From an uncultured Spirochaetales bacterium (GTDB lineage: Bacteria > Spirochaetota > Spirochaetia > Sphaerochaetales > Sphaerochaetaceae): a stretch of 64,000 nucleotides of DNA. The stretch lies in NCBI GenBank assembly GCA_949297785.1, contig CASFTW010000001.1, forward strand, positions 186,001-250,000. Direction: 5' to 3'. How positions within the stretch are numbered: position 1 is the first letter of the stretch; every line of letters starts with the position of its first letter. The notes beneath the pieces were generated by a model. The model made no database searches and had not been told where the DNA came from. It was given only the letters and a program-made list of their open reading frames with translations. Of the stretch, positions 1 through 9,194 are shown piece after piece. Made by a program: the position numbers and the translations under genes.

Positions 1-1
1 T

Positions 2-133
2 GCTGATGACAACGGAGTCACGCTGACATCGGCAGTCGTGCAGGATACGGGGGAGAGTTTTGAGACTCTTTCCCTTTCATATGATGAAATACAGAAAGCG
101 AAACTGACATACCGCTGGGAGGAAAAGAAGTAA
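2..133 (+). CDS. rimP: Ribosome maturation factor RimP, C-terminal fragment
   Basis: The window opens inside a reading frame that ends in TAA at 131-133, one base before the nusA ATG. The 43 visible residues end in DEIQKAKLTYRWEEKK, which resembles the end of the RimP C-terminal SH3-like domain (typically a KI-KARL---W pattern). RimP acts in late 30S subunit maturation. A rimP-nusA-infB order is common in bacteria and supports the call, although the conserved N-terminal domain lies outside the window. Confidence 0.75.
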   Translation, partial: ADDNGVTLTSAVVQDTGESFETLSLSYDEIQKAKLTYRWEEKK

Positions 134-134
134 C

Positions 135-1631
135 ATGAGTACTGATTTGAGAGATGCTATAAGAAGCATGATAGAAGAGAAGAACTATACCCGTGATATG
201 GTTCTCGAGACTGTCAGAGAATTCGTCAAGGCAGCATACAAGAGAAGATACGGCACAGATTCCAATGTCGAGATCTCATTCTCCGATGATGACGAGCTCA
301 CTGTCTGCTCAAGAAAAATCGTTGTAGACGAGGACAATTATTACAACGAGGTTACTGAAATTCCTCTCGACGAAGCCTTGGAACTCAGTGAGGATGCAGA
401 GATCGGAGATGAGCTTCTCATACCGATTGATCTCTCCACATTCGACAGAGGTGCTGTACAGTCTGCAAAGCAGAGGGCACAGCAGACATTCAAGGAAGTC
501 CAGAACAACAGAACATACAAGGAATTCAAGGCAAAGGAAGGCGAGATCATTCTCTGTATTGTCAACTCAATACTTCCCAACGGTGATATAAGACTGAATG
601 TCGGAGGAGGAGTTGAAGGTCTTCTTCCTTATAAGAACCAGTCACCGAGAGAGACTTATGATCAGGGTACTGAAGTCAAGTGCTATCTTGAGAAAGTCGA
701 GAATGCTGACAGTGCCAAGGATCCTGCCGTGAACCAGAAGGGCAGAAAGCAGAAGAAGGATGTCAGGATCATCCTCTCCCGTACTTCCCCGAAGCTCATC
801 GAGAAGCTTCTCTCAATCCAGGTTCCTGAGATTTACGACAGGGAAGTCGAGATCGTTAAGATTGTGAGAACTGCAGGTCAGAGAACAAAGGTTGCCGTTA
901 AGAGCAACAGCCGCGATATCGACCCGGTGGGAGCTACAGTCGGTCTCAAGGGAAACAGAATCCAGAGCATCATCACTGAAATCGAAGGCGAGAAGATCGA
1001 TGTCATTCCATATGATGAGAATCCTATCAACTTCATCGCATCCGCACTGACTCCGGCTCATGTCGAGAAGGTCTACCTTATCGACTTCACCACAAAAAGG
1101 GCAGTCGCTATCGTTAACCAGAAGGATGTAGGCCTTGCAATCGGCCCGAAGGGTGTCAACGTAAACCTCGCGAACAGTCTCTGTGACTGGATGATCGAGG
1201 TGATGACACAGGAGCAGTTCGATGCTCTCGATATTTCACAGGAGACAAGGGAAAAGGCTGAGGCCATCTTCACAAACGGCATTCCTCTTGATGAGAATAT
1301 GGAAGTGGCTGCAGACAAGCCGCTTACAGCTCAGGAGCTCGGAATCGATGAAAATGAGACCCTGCTTTCAGAACTCAGCATCTCTCCCGAGCTTGTCCAG
1401 AAGCTCAACTTCCGTGATATCTACACAGTTGAGGAATATGCAAACCTCACTGACGAGGAGCTTGACGACATCGGACTTTCTCAGGAGGAAAGAGATTCCA
1501 TCAATGAGTACATCTCTGTCGAAGAAGAAGTTGAAGAGGAGTTTGAGTGTCCCAACTGCGGTCACAGCGTCAAGGTCGGGACAACTGTATGCCCCAACTG
1601 CGGCGTAGAGTTCGAATTTGAAGAAGAGTAA
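135..1631 (+). CDS. nusA: Transcription termination/antitermination factor NusA with C-terminal zinc ribbon
   Basis: NusA binds RNA polymerase and nascent RNA and modulates pausing, termination and antitermination. The 498-residue protein shows an N-terminal RNAP-binding domain (about 1-125), an S1 domain (about 133-215, with a charged insertion rich in K near 190-205), and two KH domains (about 225-375, including GLKGNRIQ and GPKGVNVN). A helix-hairpin-helix-like acidic segment covers about 395-465. The last 30 residues hold two CPNCG motifs, a zinc ribbon that E. coli or Bacillus NusA does not have. The ATG lies one base after the rimP stop, so the gene is translationally coupled in the rimP-nusA-infB operon. 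Confidence 0.95.
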   Translation: MSTDLRDAIRSMIEEKNYTRDMVLETVREFVKAAYKRRYGTDSNVEISFSDDDELTVCSRKIVVDEDNYYNEVTEIPLDEALELSEDAEIGDELLIPIDLSTFDRGAVQSAKQRAQQTFKEVQNNRTYKEFKAKEGEIILCIVNSILPNGDIRLNVGGGVEGLLPYKNQSPRETYDQGTEVKCYLEKVENADSAKDPAVNQKGRKQKKDVRIILSRTSPKLIEKLLSIQVPEIYDREVEIVKIVRTAGQRTKVAVKSNSRDIDPVGATVGLKGNRIQSIITEIEGEKIDVIPYDENPINFIASALTPAHVEKVYLIDFTTKRAVAIVNQKDVGLAIGPKGVNVNLANSLCDWMIEVMTQEQFDALDISQETREKAEAIFTNGIPLDENMEVAADKPLTAQELGIDENETLLSELSISPELVQKLNFRDIYTVEEYANLTDEELDDIGLSQEERDSINEYISVEEEVEEEFECPNCGHSVKVGTTVCPNCGVEFEFEEE

Positions 1632-1647
1632 TTGAATAAGGGTGAGT

Positions 1648-4266
1648 ATGAGCGAAGAAAAGACGAAAATCAGAGTTATTAAGAAGAGCCAGACTCCGGC
1701 GCAGAGCGCACCTGTGCAGAGTGCACAGCAGTCTGCCGCATCTTCAAATCCTGAGAAGAAGGTCGTTGTCATCAAGAAGAAAATCGTGACAGTGAAGGCC
1801 AAGGTAAAGGATGAGAAGAAGGAGGAAACTGCATCAGCTCCCGTTCAGCAGAGCGTACAGACAAAACCGGAAGTCAGGAACACCCTTGTGCAGCCTTCTG
1901 TGTCCCCGCAGATAAAACAGGCTTCTTCAAGCGGTAACAGCCGTCTTTCTCCGACCATTCCGGCAGCAAACAGAAATCTTGTCGGAGGAGAGAGGGTAAA
2001 CAGCATTCTTCACAACGGTCCGGTTGTCATAAAGGCCAGCAACCTTCCGCCGGTTCCCGGTCAGGTTGTCTCGACACCTCAGCCTTCTGGAAGACCGAGG
2101 GTTGCGGGCATTGTCGGCGGAAGACCTACACGCCCGGCAGGTCAGCGCTACGGTAACAGCAATAACAATGCCGGCGGCAGGCGCTTTCAGGGAGGATCCT
2201 CCCCTCAGGGCGGTGACGGCCGCCGTCCGTTCAACAGGGATGGCTCTTCCCGTTTCGGCGGCAGCAATGCAGGCGGACAGGGATTCAGCCGGCAGGGCGG
2301 TGCTTTCACGCGTCCGGCACGTCCTGCAGCCGGTTCTGCAGGCGGAGCGGAAAGTCTTGATCTCAATCAGAAGAGCGGTGCCAGAAAGTCAGGCGGAAAG
2401 AAGAAGGATACAAACGACTACAGGAACAGAAGGGATCAGGAAGTCGATTTCCAGTATCAGCAGAAGAAGAAAGAGGAAAGCAAGCTTGCTGCCGTTCCCA
2501 AGTCGATTGACATCATGGAGAACATCACTGTCAGTGATCTTGCAAAGAAGATGAACCTCAAAGCGAGCGACATCATATCAAAGCTCTTCAAGATGGGCAT
2601 GATGGTAACCATCAACCAGCAGATCGATCATGAGACTGCCGAGATCATCGCATCTGAGTTCGGCTGTTCCGTGCACCTTGTCTCTCTGTATGATGAAACA
2701 GTCATCGAGAACGAGGAGGACAGGGAAGAGGACATGGTTCCGCGTGCGCCAATCGTCACGATCATGGGTCATGTCGACCACGGTAAGACCAAGCTTCTTG
2801 ATGCTATCAGATCAAGTAATGTTGCAGAAGGCGAGTTCGGCGGTATCACACAGCATATCGGTGCCTACAAGGTCAATGTTCCCGGCAGAGGCGATGTTGT
2901 CTTCCTCGATACCCCGGGTCATGCTGCATTCTCAATGATGAGAGCCCGCGGCGCTCAGGTTACCGATATCGTTGTGCTTGTTGTCGCTGCCAACGACGGT
3001 GTCATGCCGCAGACAAGAGAGGCCATCGACCATGCCCAGGCAGCAAAGGTGCCCATAATCGTTGCAATCAACAAGTGCGATCTTGCCGACAGCAATCCTG
3101 ACAGGGTCATGCAGCAGCTTTCCGAAATCGGTCTTGTTCCTGAGGAATGGGGCGGTCAGACGCTCTACTGCAGGATATCTGCACTCAAGAAGGAAGGTAT
3201 AGATGATCTTCTCGACACCATCCTGCTTCAGGCCGAAATGCTTGAGCTCAGGGCAAATCCGAACTGCAGGGCAGTTGGAAAGGTTCTTGAGTCACGGATC
3301 GATCAGGGCCGCGGTACGGTTGCAACTGTGATTGTCCAGAAAGGCACTCTGCACCAGGGCGACTATTATGTTGCCGGTATTTATCCCGGAAGGGTCAGGG
3401 CCATGTTTGACGACAAAGGCAAGAAGATCCAGAGTGCAGGACCTTCAACACCTGTCGAAATCATCGGACTTTCAAACATACCGTCCGCAGGTGACCCGTT
3501 CCAGGTTACAGAGGATGAGAAGCAGGCAAGAATGGTAGGTGCCAAGAGACAGGAGCTTGAGAGACTCGGCAATACAGGCGGCGGCAACAAGGTCACGCTT
3601 GAGAATCTCTATGACAAGATCAAGGAAGGCGAGATCAAGGACTTCAACGTCATCATCAAGGGTGATGTTCAGGGTTCTGTCGAAGCTCTTCAGGGTACGC
3701 TTGAGAAACTCAGCACAAGCGAGATCCGCCTCAACGTCATCCGTGCATCCGCCGGTGCCATCATCGAAAGCGACATCACACTGGCTGCCGCTTCAAATGC
3801 GCTTGTCATCGGCTTCAACGTCCGTCCGACTCCGCGTGCCCAGGCTCTTGCCGAGCAGGAGAAAGTCGAAATCAAGAAGTACAACATCATTTATGACGTT
3901 GTTGATGACATCAAGGCAGCAATGGAAGGCATGCTCTCACCTGAAATCAGGGAAGTTGACCTCGGCACTGCCGAAGTCAGGGAAGTCTTCCGCGTTCCCA
4001 AGATCGGTCTTGTCGCAGGATGCTACATTCTTGATGGAAAGGTTACAAGGAATGCTTATGTCAAGGTTATCAGGGACAGCATCCAGATCAACAAGGAGAA
4101 CATCAAGATGATGTCCCTCAAGAGATTCAAGGATGATGTCAAGGAAGTCACAGCCGGCTACGAATGCGGTATCGGTCTTGAGAACTTCCAGGATCTCCAG
4201 AAGGGAGATATCCTTGAATTCGTACAGATGCAGGAAATTGCAAGAAAATTGGATATACCGGAATGA
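1648..4266 (+). CDS. infB: Translation initiation factor IF-2
   Basis: IF-2 is the GTPase that delivers fMet-tRNA to the 30S subunit. The 872-residue product has a long low-complexity N-terminal region rich in K, Q, G and R (about 1-270), an IF2-N-like segment near 290-350, and then the G domain: G1 GHVDHGKT, G3 DTPGH, G4 NKCD. C-terminal domains II, III and IV follow. I chose the ATG at 1648 because AAGGG lies 5 nt upstream; a GTG at 1642 would overlap that ribosome site. The 3' end overlaps rbfA by 4 nt. Confidence 0.95.
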   Translation: MSEEKTKIRVIKKSQTPAQSAPVQSAQQSAASSNPEKKVVVIKKKIVTVKAKVKDEKKEETASAPVQQSVQTKPEVRNTLVQPSVSPQIKQASSSGNSRLSPTIPAANRNLVGGERVNSILHNGPVVIKASNLPPVPGQVVSTPQPSGRPRVAGIVGGRPTRPAGQRYGNSNNNAGGRRFQGGSSPQGGDGRRPFNRDGSSRFGGSNAGGQGFSRQGGAFTRPARPAAGSAGGAESLDLNQKSGARKSGGKKKDTNDYRNRRDQEVDFQYQQKKKEESKLAAVPKSIDIMENITVSDLAKKMNLKASDIISKLFKMGMMVTINQQIDHETAEIIASEFGCSVHLVSLYDETVIENEEDREEDMVPRAPIVTIMGHVDHGKTKLLDAIRSSNVAEGEFGGITQHIGAYKVNVPGRGDVVFLDTPGHAAFSMMRARGAQVTDIVVLVVAANDGVMPQTREAIDHAQAAKVPIIVAINKCDLADSNPDRVMQQLSEIGLVPEEWGGQTLYCRISALKKEGIDDLLDTILLQAEMLELRANPNCRAVGKVLESRIDQGRGTVATVIVQKGTLHQGDYYVAGIYPGRVRAMFDDKGKKIQSAGPSTPVEIIGLSNIPSAGDPFQVTEDEKQARMVGAKRQELERLGNTGGGNKVTLENLYDKIKEGEIKDFNVIIKGDVQGSVEALQGTLEKLSTSEIRLNVIRASAGAIIESDITLAAASNALVIGFNVRPTPRAQALAEQEKVEIKKYNIIYDVVDDIKAAMEGMLSPEIREVDLGTAEVREVFRVPKIGLVAGCYILDGKVTRNAYVKVIRDSIQINKENIKMMSLKRFKDDVKEVTAGYECGIGLENFQDLQKGDILEFVQMQEIARKLDIPE

Positions 4267-4616
4267 GTCAGTATTCAGAAGAAAGACTGGAATCAAGGAT
4301 ACTTGAAAGTATTTCCACAATGATAGTGACGGGTGTCATAAAGAACCCGTCGCTATCCCGTTTCTGTTCGGTCACGGAGGTCTCCCTGTCCCCGGACAAT
4401 GCCTACGCCGATGTCTTTGTCTCATGCCTCATGGAGAAGGATCTTGCAAAGAGCGTGAAGGCACTCAACAGCGCCGCCGGCTTCATTCAGGGGCATCTTG
4501 CCAAAATTCTGAAAACCCGCAATACGCCGGTTCTCAGATTCATCCCCGATACAAGCTATCAGGAAGGCGAGAGAATAAACAACCTCATCGACAAAGCACT
4601 GGGAAAGCATGAGTGA
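4263..4616 (+). CDS. rbfA: Ribosome-binding factor A
   Basis: RbfA is a small KH-fold factor that binds the 30S neck and is needed for 16S 5'-end maturation and cold adaptation. The 117-residue product has the usual family length and position. Family-like stretches are the PSLSRFCSVTEVSLSPDNAYADVFVS core and the LRFIPDTSYQEGERINNLIDK end. It starts in an ATGA overlap with infB and runs into truB (8-nt overlap), so the three genes are tightly coupled. Confidence 0.93.
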   Translation: MSQYSEERLESRILESISTMIVTGVIKNPSLSRFCSVTEVSLSPDNAYADVFVSCLMEKDLAKSVKALNSAAGFIQGHLAKILKTRNTPVLRFIPDTSYQEGERINNLIDKALGKHE

Positions 4617-5478
4617 CTTTGCGGTAATAATCACCAAAAAGGAAAGCGGAGTCACAAGCTTCCAGTCCCTTTCACCGATCAAGAAAATCTATAAAGGCAG
4701 CAAGGTCGGTCATTGCGGGACACTCGACAAGTTCGCATCCGGCCTTATGATTGTCCTCACGGGTGAAGCTGCAAAACTCAATCCCGTTTTTTCCGGTTTC
4801 GACAAGTCTTACAGAGCCAGGATAATGCTGGGATGCGAGACCGACACGCTGGATCCGGAAGGCGAAGTCGTAAGACGCTCTGATCATATTCCCTCCCTTG
4901 AGGAAATAGAGGAAGTTCTTCCTTCTTTCACAGGAGAGATCGAACAGATCCCTCCTGTGTACTCCGCAATCCATGTCGGGGGCAAAAGGGCATATGAACT
5001 TGCGCGAAGCGACAGGGAAGTGGAGATGAAGGCGAGAAGGGTGAGGATTCACTCTCTTTCGGTTATTTCATATGAAGCTCCCTATCTTGTCATCGACTGC
5101 CGCGTGAGCAAAGGAACTTACATACGTTCCCTTGCCCGCGATATAGCTGCGGCAGTGGGAAGCGCCGGTCATCTTACGGCCCTCGAACGTTATTCCATCG
5201 GGCCTTTCGGCTATGGTGACATCACACAGATCCCGTCTTCTGCCCGGGAAACGGAGGATAGACTGAAAGCCGTAATAGACGGTGTGATAGATTTTGCCGA
5301 CACAGGGCTCTTTCGTCTGAGAAACGGCTATGTCCAGCCGGGTGCGGTGAGATATAAAAGCGGATCTTCAAGCGGTTATTATCTTCTGTACAACAAAGGC
5401 AGGCTGCTTGGTGTCCTTTGCGACAAGGAGGGAGGCGGTTATACGATAACGGCCATGGTGAACCGTGAAGATATATGA
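4609..5478 (+). CDS. truB: tRNA pseudouridine-55 synthase TruB
   Basis: TruB converts U55 of the T loop of tRNAs to pseudouridine. The 289-residue product has the family signature HCGTLDKFASGLM with the catalytic Asp in GTLD, followed by the KSYRARIMLGCETDTLDPEG segment and the PPVYSAIHVGGKRAYELAR motif (about residues 110-128). A C-terminal PUA-like region is short. The start codon lies within the end of rbfA and the 3' end overlaps ribF by 14 nt. Confidence 0.93.
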   Translation: MSDFAVIITKKESGVTSFQSLSPIKKIYKGSKVGHCGTLDKFASGLMIVLTGEAAKLNPVFSGFDKSYRARIMLGCETDTLDPEGEVVRRSDHIPSLEEIEEVLPSFTGEIEQIPPVYSAIHVGGKRAYELARSDREVEMKARRVRIHSLSVISYEAPYLVIDCRVSKGTYIRSLARDIAAAVGSAGHLTALERYSIGPFGYGDITQIPSSARETEDRLKAVIDGVIDFADTGLFRLRNGYVQPGAVRYKSGSSSGYYLLYNKGRLLGVLCDKEGGGYTITAMVNREDI

Positions 5479-6262
5479 CTTTTCGACATGCCTCAGGGAA
5501 GGTTTTCTCAAAGACCGTGACATCGCTCTTGCAATCGGAGTGTTCGACGGTGTGCACCTGGGGCACAGGAAGATATTCACGACTCTTTCCGATTACAGGC
5601 TCACGCATCCCGGATGTGAGACCTGTGTCATCACTTTCGCCGTCAATCCGAAGAATATAAACACGCCGTCACTGGACACTCTCAGGCTCAGATGTTCATA
5701 CATTGAAAGTTTTTTCACGGATTACACTCTGGTTATTGACTTTTCCCGGGATTTCAGTATGATATCAGGTCGTGAGTTCATTCACTTGCTATGTACGATG
5801 TGCCGTGTAAATGCCGTCATAGTCGGGGAGGACTTCAGATGCGGTTACGCAGGGAATCAGATTACGGCTTCAGAAATGTCCCTTGCGTTTGAAAGCGAAG
5901 GCGTCAGTGCGGATGTCAGGATAATTCCGCCTGTTCTTGATGCCTGCCGCGTCAGAATTTCTTCCACCAGACTCAGAGAGCTTCTTGCACAGGGAGACAT
6001 CGCAGGCGTGAACAGACTCGCAGGCAGTGCCTACCGCTATGATCTGACAGAGAACGTGTTTGTCAGACAGGAGGGATGGTACACCAGCACGGCAGTGACT
6101 GGTCAGGGGCTGCCCGGGGACGGGGAATACGCAGCTGTTCTCATTTTTCTCAACAAGTCCTGTGAGGACTGCGTTCTGAGAGTTGAGGGCAGGAAGCTGT
6201 ACATCCTCTCTTCATCTCCTCTGGACAGGATCACTGCAGACTCAATCATGATATCAAGTTAA
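5465..6262 (+). CDS. ribF: RibF-type FAD synthetase; riboflavin kinase half degenerate
   Basis: The N-terminal part is a clear FMN adenylyltransferase (nucleotidyltransferase fold): GVFDGVHLGHRKIF near residues 24-37, then GEDFRCG near 118-124 and ISSTRLRELL near 162-171. In bifunctional RibF proteins the following roughly 120 residues form the riboflavin kinase with a GFPTAN motif. Here only about 85 residues follow and I find neither that motif nor the usual GVY/PT sequence, although the region still starts with a family-like LAGSAYRYDLTENV stretch. The product of 265 residues is short for the family. Start is GTG at 5465 inside truB. Whether it still phosphorylates riboflavin is doubtful. 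Confidence 0.85.
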   Translation: MKIYDFSTCLREGFLKDRDIALAIGVFDGVHLGHRKIFTTLSDYRLTHPGCETCVITFAVNPKNINTPSLDTLRLRCSYIESFFTDYTLVIDFSRDFSMISGREFIHLLCTMCRVNAVIVGEDFRCGYAGNQITASEMSLAFESEGVSADVRIIPPVLDACRVRISSTRLRELLAQGDIAGVNRLAGSAYRYDLTENVFVRQEGWYTSTAVTGQGLPGDGEYAAVLIFLNKSCEDCVLRVEGRKLYILSSSPLDRITADSIMISS

Positions 6263-6275
6263 GGAGAAAACTTAG

Positions 6276-6542
6276 ATGATTACAAAGGAAACAAAGCAGG
6301 AAATCGTTTCACAGTATGGCGGCAACACAACCAACACAGGTGACGTAGCTGTTCAGGTCGCACTTCTCACAGCAAGGATCAATGATCTTCAGTCCCATTT
6401 CAAGACTCATCCGAAAGATCATGCTTCAAGACGCGGTCTTCTCAAGATGGTAGGTCAGAGAAGAAGGCTTCTCCGCTACATCAAGAACCGCAACATCAAC
6501 GAATACAGAGAGCTCATCGCCAAACTGGGTCTCAGAAAATAG
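6276..6542 (+). CDS. rpsO: 30S ribosomal protein S15
   Basis: The 88-residue product matches the universal S15 length and pattern: [24 protein letters not shown], then the conserved [23 protein letters not shown] 16S-binding helices. The start has AAGGAG 8 nt upstream. As in most bacteria the gene directly precedes pnp. An intrinsic terminator-like hairpin follows at 6552-6578, so part of the upstream transcription probably stops before pnp. Confidence 0.97.
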   Translation: MITKETKQEIVSQYGGNTTNTGDVAVQVALLTARINDLQSHFKTHPKDHASRRGLLKMVGQRRRLLRYIKNRNINEYRELIAKLGLRK

Positions 6543-6551
6543 ATTAATTAT

Positions 6552-6578
6552 AAGCCAGGCTGTTTCAGTCTGGCTTTT
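6552..6578 (+). terminator. Hairpin after rpsO
   Basis: A 7-bp stem AAGCCAG/CTGGCTT (6552-6558 and 6570-6576) with an 11-nt loop is followed by a short T run. It sits between rpsO and pnp, where an RNase-processed hairpin or a partial terminator is commonly found. Confidence 0.7.
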
Positions 6579-6622
6579 GCACACAAAAAAGAACAAAGAA
6601 AGAACAGAATAAGGATTATTTT

Positions 6623-8755
6623 ATGTCAAACGTAACTTCAGTCTCCGTCATGGTTGGAGACACAGAGCTTGTCTTCGAGACAGGTAAAATCGCAAAGCAG
6701 GCCAACGGTGCCGTCTATGCACATTATTCAGGTTCTGCGGTCATCGCAACAGTATGCTGCGGCGCAGCACCAAGCGAACCTATCGACTACGTTCCGGTTT
6801 CAGTCGAGTACAATGAAAAGTATTATGCAGCCGGTAAGATCCCCGGAGGTTTCCTCAAGAGGGAAAGCCGCCCGAAAGACAAGGAGATTCTCGTCTCCCG
6901 TCTTATCGACCGCCCGATGAGACCTCTCTTCGACAAGGCATTCGGACGTGAGATCCAGATCGTACCGACAGTTGTTTCCTCAGATATGTCACACACACCT
7001 GATATCGTTGCAATCAACGCAGCCAGCTGTGCAGTGACAATTTCAGACATTCCTTTCTATGGTCCCATCGCAGCTGTAAGGGTTGCATTGATCAACGGAG
7101 AGTATGTCATCAACCCGACATTCCAGCAGATTCCTTCCGCTTCCCTCGATATCGTTGTTGCAGGTACTCATGACGGTATCACAATGGTTGAAGGCGGTGC
7201 AAAGGAAGTAAGCGAAGACGAGATGCTCGGCGCAATCAATGCAGCACAGCCTGTCATCACGAAGATCTGTGAGGCACAGATGAAGATGAGAGAGATGTGC
7301 GGCAAGGAGAAGCTGCCTCTCATGGAGATCAAGGAAGATCTTTCATGGCTCGAGCCTGTAAGGGAGTATGCCACTCCGCTTGAGAAGGAAGCGAGTTTTG
7401 TAAAGGGCAAGCAGAACCGCTATGCGGCTCTTGAGAAGGCTCATCAGCAGGTAAGGGAGCATTTTGCCGACCTCATCGCTGAAGATGAGAAGAGAGAAGG
7501 TCAGCTTGCTGCAATGTTTGAAGATCTTGAATACAATATCCTGCGTTCATCAATCCTCAATGACGGACTGAGAACCGACGGAAGAGGAGTGAGAGATATC
7601 CGCCCGATCACATGTGAGGTCGGACTTCTTCCCTGCACACACGGTTCAGCGCTCTTCACACGCGGCGAGACACAGTCTCTTGCAGTCACCACGCTCGGCA
7701 CTGCCAATGACGAGCAGATGTTCGACACGATCGACGGTGACAAGACATATTCCAACTTCATGCTTCATTACAACTTCCCGCCGTATTCGGTCGGTGAGTG
7801 CGGACGCCTTACAACAGGCAGAAGGGAGATCGGTCACGGACATCTCGCACAGAGAGCACTTGAAGCTGTGATCCCATCAAAGGAAAGCTTCCCGTATACA
7901 ATCCGCGTGGTATCTGAAATCATGGAATCCAACGGTTCCTCTTCCATGGCTTCAGTATGCGGCGGCTGTCTGTCTCTCATGGATGCAGGTGTTCCGATAA
8001 AGAAGCCGGTTGCAGGTATTGCAATGGGTCTCATCACTGAAGGTGCCGACTATGCGAAGTATGTTGTCCTTTCCGATATCCTCGGCGAGGAAGATCATCT
8101 CGGTGACATGGATTTCAAAGTTGCCGGTACAAAGGACGGCATCACTGCATTCCAGATGGATATCAAGATCGCAGGTGTCACACCGGAAATCATGTCAAAG
8201 GCTCTTTCACAGGCCAAGGAAGGCAGAATGCATATCCTCGGCATCATGGCAGAGACTCTTCCTGCTCCGAGAAGCGAGCTTTCAGAGCTTGCTCCGAAGA
8301 TTCTTTCCTTCAAGGTTCCTGAAGATGCAATCGGTGCAATCATCGGTACAGGCGGAAAGAACATCAAAGCCATCGCACAGCAGACAGGTGCCGAGATCAA
8401 TATCGATGACTCCGGTATGGTCACTGTTTACGGCAAGAACAATGCATGTGCACAGGAAGCAAAGAGACTTGCACTTGCAATCATAGAGAAGCCGGAAGTC
8501 GGCAAGATCTATCACGGTACCGTAAAGAGAATCGTCGATTTCGGTGCCTTCATCGAGATTCTTCCTGGCAAGGAAGGTCTGTGCCACATCTCTAAGCTTG
8601 CAAAGACAAGAGTGAAGCAGGTCAGCGATGTTCTTCAGGTCGGCCAGCAGGTTGATGTCAAGCTTATCGACATTGACAGAATGGACCGTCTCAATCTTTC
8701 CTATATCGATGCACAGCCTGATGCGGGAAAGAAGGACGATAAGGAAAAGAAATGA
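6623..8755 (+). CDS. pnp: Polyribonucleotide nucleotidyltransferase (PNPase)
   Basis: PNPase is the phosphorolytic 3'-5' exoribonuclease. The 710-residue product has two RNase PH domains (first about 10-225, with FLKRESRPKDKEILVSRLIDRPMRPLF; second about 315-545, with SFPYTIRVVSEIMESNGSSSMASVCGG). A KH domain (IGAIIGTGGKNIKAI, about 565-580) and an S1 domain (about 625-695) follow. The lysine-rich C-terminal tail is short. ATG has AAGGA about 9 nt upstream. The stop overlaps the dut start by 4 nt. Confidence 0.96.
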   Translation: MSNVTSVSVMVGDTELVFETGKIAKQANGAVYAHYSGSAVIATVCCGAAPSEPIDYVPVSVEYNEKYYAAGKIPGGFLKRESRPKDKEILVSRLIDRPMRPLFDKAFGREIQIVPTVVSSDMSHTPDIVAINAASCAVTISDIPFYGPIAAVRVALINGEYVINPTFQQIPSASLDIVVAGTHDGITMVEGGAKEVSEDEMLGAINAAQPVITKICEAQMKMREMCGKEKLPLMEIKEDLSWLEPVREYATPLEKEASFVKGKQNRYAALEKAHQQVREHFADLIAEDEKREGQLAAMFEDLEYNILRSSILNDGLRTDGRGVRDIRPITCEVGLLPCTHGSALFTRGETQSLAVTTLGTANDEQMFDTIDGDKTYSNFMLHYNFPPYSVGECGRLTTGRREIGHGHLAQRALEAVIPSKESFPYTIRVVSEIMESNGSSSMASVCGGCLSLMDAGVPIKKPVAGIAMGLITEGADYAKYVVLSDILGEEDHLGDMDFKVAGTKDGITAFQMDIKIAGVTPEIMSKALSQAKEGRMHILGIMAETLPAPRSELSELAPKILSFKVPEDAIGAIIGTGGKNIKAIAQQTGAEINIDDSGMVTVYGKNNACAQEAKRLALAIIEKPEVGKIYHGTVKRIVDFGAFIEILPGKEGLCHISKLAKTRVKQVSDVLQVGQQVDVKLIDIDRMDRLNLSYIDAQPDAGKKDDKEKK

Positions 8756-9192
8756 GTGAAGTGGTAAAGATTACCCTTCAGGAAGGCGCTGCAGAACCCA
8801 GCTTTGAAAGCCGCGGAGCTGCCGGTGCTGATGTGCGGGCCTGTCTTCCTGACGGGCCCGTTGTTATCAGAAGCGGGGAGGCGAAACTCATTCCCACCGG
8901 TATTTCCGTGGAAATTCCGGAAGGATTTGAAATTCAGGTTCGTCCCCGTTCCGGTCTTGCCCTCAAAAAGGGCATCACCGTACTCAATACGCCGGGTACG
9001 ATTGACAGCGACTACCGCGGTCAGGTCGGTGTGGTCCTCATAAATCATTCAAAGAACGACTTCACCGTTAACCACGGCGAGAGAATCGCACAGTTCGTCT
9101 TCGCAAAGGTTGAAGCCGTCAGGTATGAAGTGGTCGGCAGTCTGAGCGAGACGGAGCGCGGAAGCGGGGGCTACGGCTCCACCGGAGTCTGA
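8752..9192 (+). CDS. dut: dUTP diphosphatase (dUTPase)
   Basis: This trimeric dUTPase hydrolyses dUTP to dUMP, keeping uracil out of DNA and feeding dTMP synthesis. All family motifs are visible in 146 residues: motif 1 AGADVRA, motif 2 PRSGLALKKG, motif 3 GTIDSDYRGQVGVVLIN, motif 4 RIAQFVF and motif 5 RGSGGYGSTGV at the C-terminus, the arm that closes over the active site. The ATG overlaps the pnp stop (ATGA). Confidence 0.95.
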   Translation: MSEVVKITLQEGAAEPSFESRGAAGADVRACLPDGPVVIRSGEAKLIPTGISVEIPEGFEIQVRPRSGLALKKGITVLNTPGTIDSDYRGQVGVVLINHSKNDFTVNHGERIAQFVFAKVEAVRYEVVGSLSETERGSGGYGSTGV

Positions 9193-9194
9193 AA

